Assembly: GCA_017504325.1 (NCBI GenBank)
Contig: JAFVRL010000212.1
Location: 1-6,040, forward strand
Length of the DNA: 6,040 nt
Source: Lentisphaeria bacterium
Lineage (GTDB): Bacteria; Verrucomicrobiota; Lentisphaeria; Victivallales; UBA1829
Reading direction: 5' to 3'
Part shown: positions 5,863 through 6,040 of the stretch, piece after piece
Numbering within the stretch: position 1 is the stretch's first letter
How the letters are laid out: every line of letters begins with the position of its first letter
The notes under the pieces: model-generated
The model's input: the letters and a program-made list of their open reading frames with translations, nothing else
The model's database searches: none
Told to the model about the DNA's origin: nothing
Position numbers and translations under genes: made by a program

Positions 5863-6040
5863 ATGGCAGTAAGTTTCTATCCGGGGGATATCCCTGCCAA
5901 ACCGGGTGTCTATATCTACCGGGACACTTTCGGTACGGTGATCTATGTAGGCAAAGCAGCCAATCTGCGCCGCCGTATGTCTCAATACTTCCAGCCGTCC
6001 CGCACAGACCGTCAATCCCCGAAACTGCGCTCCCTGATCC
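5863..6040 (+). CDS. uvrC: UvrC-family GIY-YIG nuclease, N-terminus (partial)
   Basis: The first 59 codons are visible; the gene runs off the right edge. The protein begins with the GIY-YIG domain: PAKPGVYIYRD (11-21) supplies the GVY motif, VIYVGKAANLRRRMSQYF (26-43) the YVG motif, and Arg36 (in ANLRRR) matches the position of the conserved catalytic arginine. This spacing and the PGVY-YVGKA-NLR-R-YF pattern are typical of UvrC, the subunit that makes the dual incisions in nucleotide excision repair with UvrA and UvrB, acting in the cytoplasm. The usual UvrC sequence after YF has a Lys/Thr stretch; here it reads QPSRTDRQSPKLRSLI, a little unusual. A shorter UvrC-like or Cho-type nuclease with the same N-terminal domain cannot be excluded without the rest of the gene. 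It is divergent from the pilus operon and likely unrelated to it. Confidence 0.75.
   Translation, partial: MAVSFYPGDIPAKPGVYIYRDTFGTVIYVGKAANLRRRMSQYFQPSRTDRQSPKLRSLI

Noticed and set aside
5833..6015. Minus-strand open frame of 60 codons opposite the uvrC-like start
   Set aside because: Antisense to a clear GIY-YIG coding region; no ribosome site or motif.

Overview
The window looks like part of a genome from the Planctomycetota-Verrucomicrobiota-Chlamydiota (PVC) group, probably a Lentisphaerota/Victivallales or related Verrucomicrobiota-type bacterium of moderate GC content. This rests on the gene set and not on a taxonomic marker. Five consecutive minus-strand genes match, in order and architecture, the pilus-like locus known from Akkermansia muciniphila as Amuc_1102 to Amuc_1098. 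The proteins look far diverged from the Akkermansia ones, so the call rests on domain layout, membrane topology, a few conserved motifs and gene order together.

Layout, read in the direction of the operon (right to left). At 5612-5862 there is a divergent, very T/A-rich intergenic region. It holds a candidate sigma-70-type promoter for the pilus operon, a series of A/T tracts spaced about 10 bp apart (probably curved DNA), and a small hairpin over the first gene's Shine-Dalgarno sequence. Then come: a secreted Amuc_1102-like protein (4742-5611); a PilM-PilN-like fusion, the Amuc_1101 type (2961-4745); an Amuc_1100-like, PilO-like bitopic protein (1534-2937); an Amuc_1099-like bitopic protein with a degenerate zinc ribbon and calcium-type Asp-rich motifs (279-1517); and the signal-peptide end of a further exported protein that runs off the left edge, by position the Amuc_1098-like secretin (1-229). 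Gaps are short (a 4-nt overlap, then 23, 16 and 49 nt), which fits one transcript. On the plus strand at the right edge (5863-6040) is the start of a UvrC-type GIY-YIG nuclease, transcribed away from the operon.

Inferred assembly: the PilM half sits on the cytoplasmic face. Its own membrane helix carries a PilN-like domain into the periplasm, where it can pair with the PilO-like Amuc_1100 homologue. The Amuc_1099-like protein would bridge, PilP-like, to the secretin in the outer membrane, and the Amuc_1102-like protein is a secreted accessory part. No pilin, PilB/PilT ATPase or PilC is visible here. I see no tRNA, rRNA, CRISPR array, insertion sequence or convincing intrinsic terminator.
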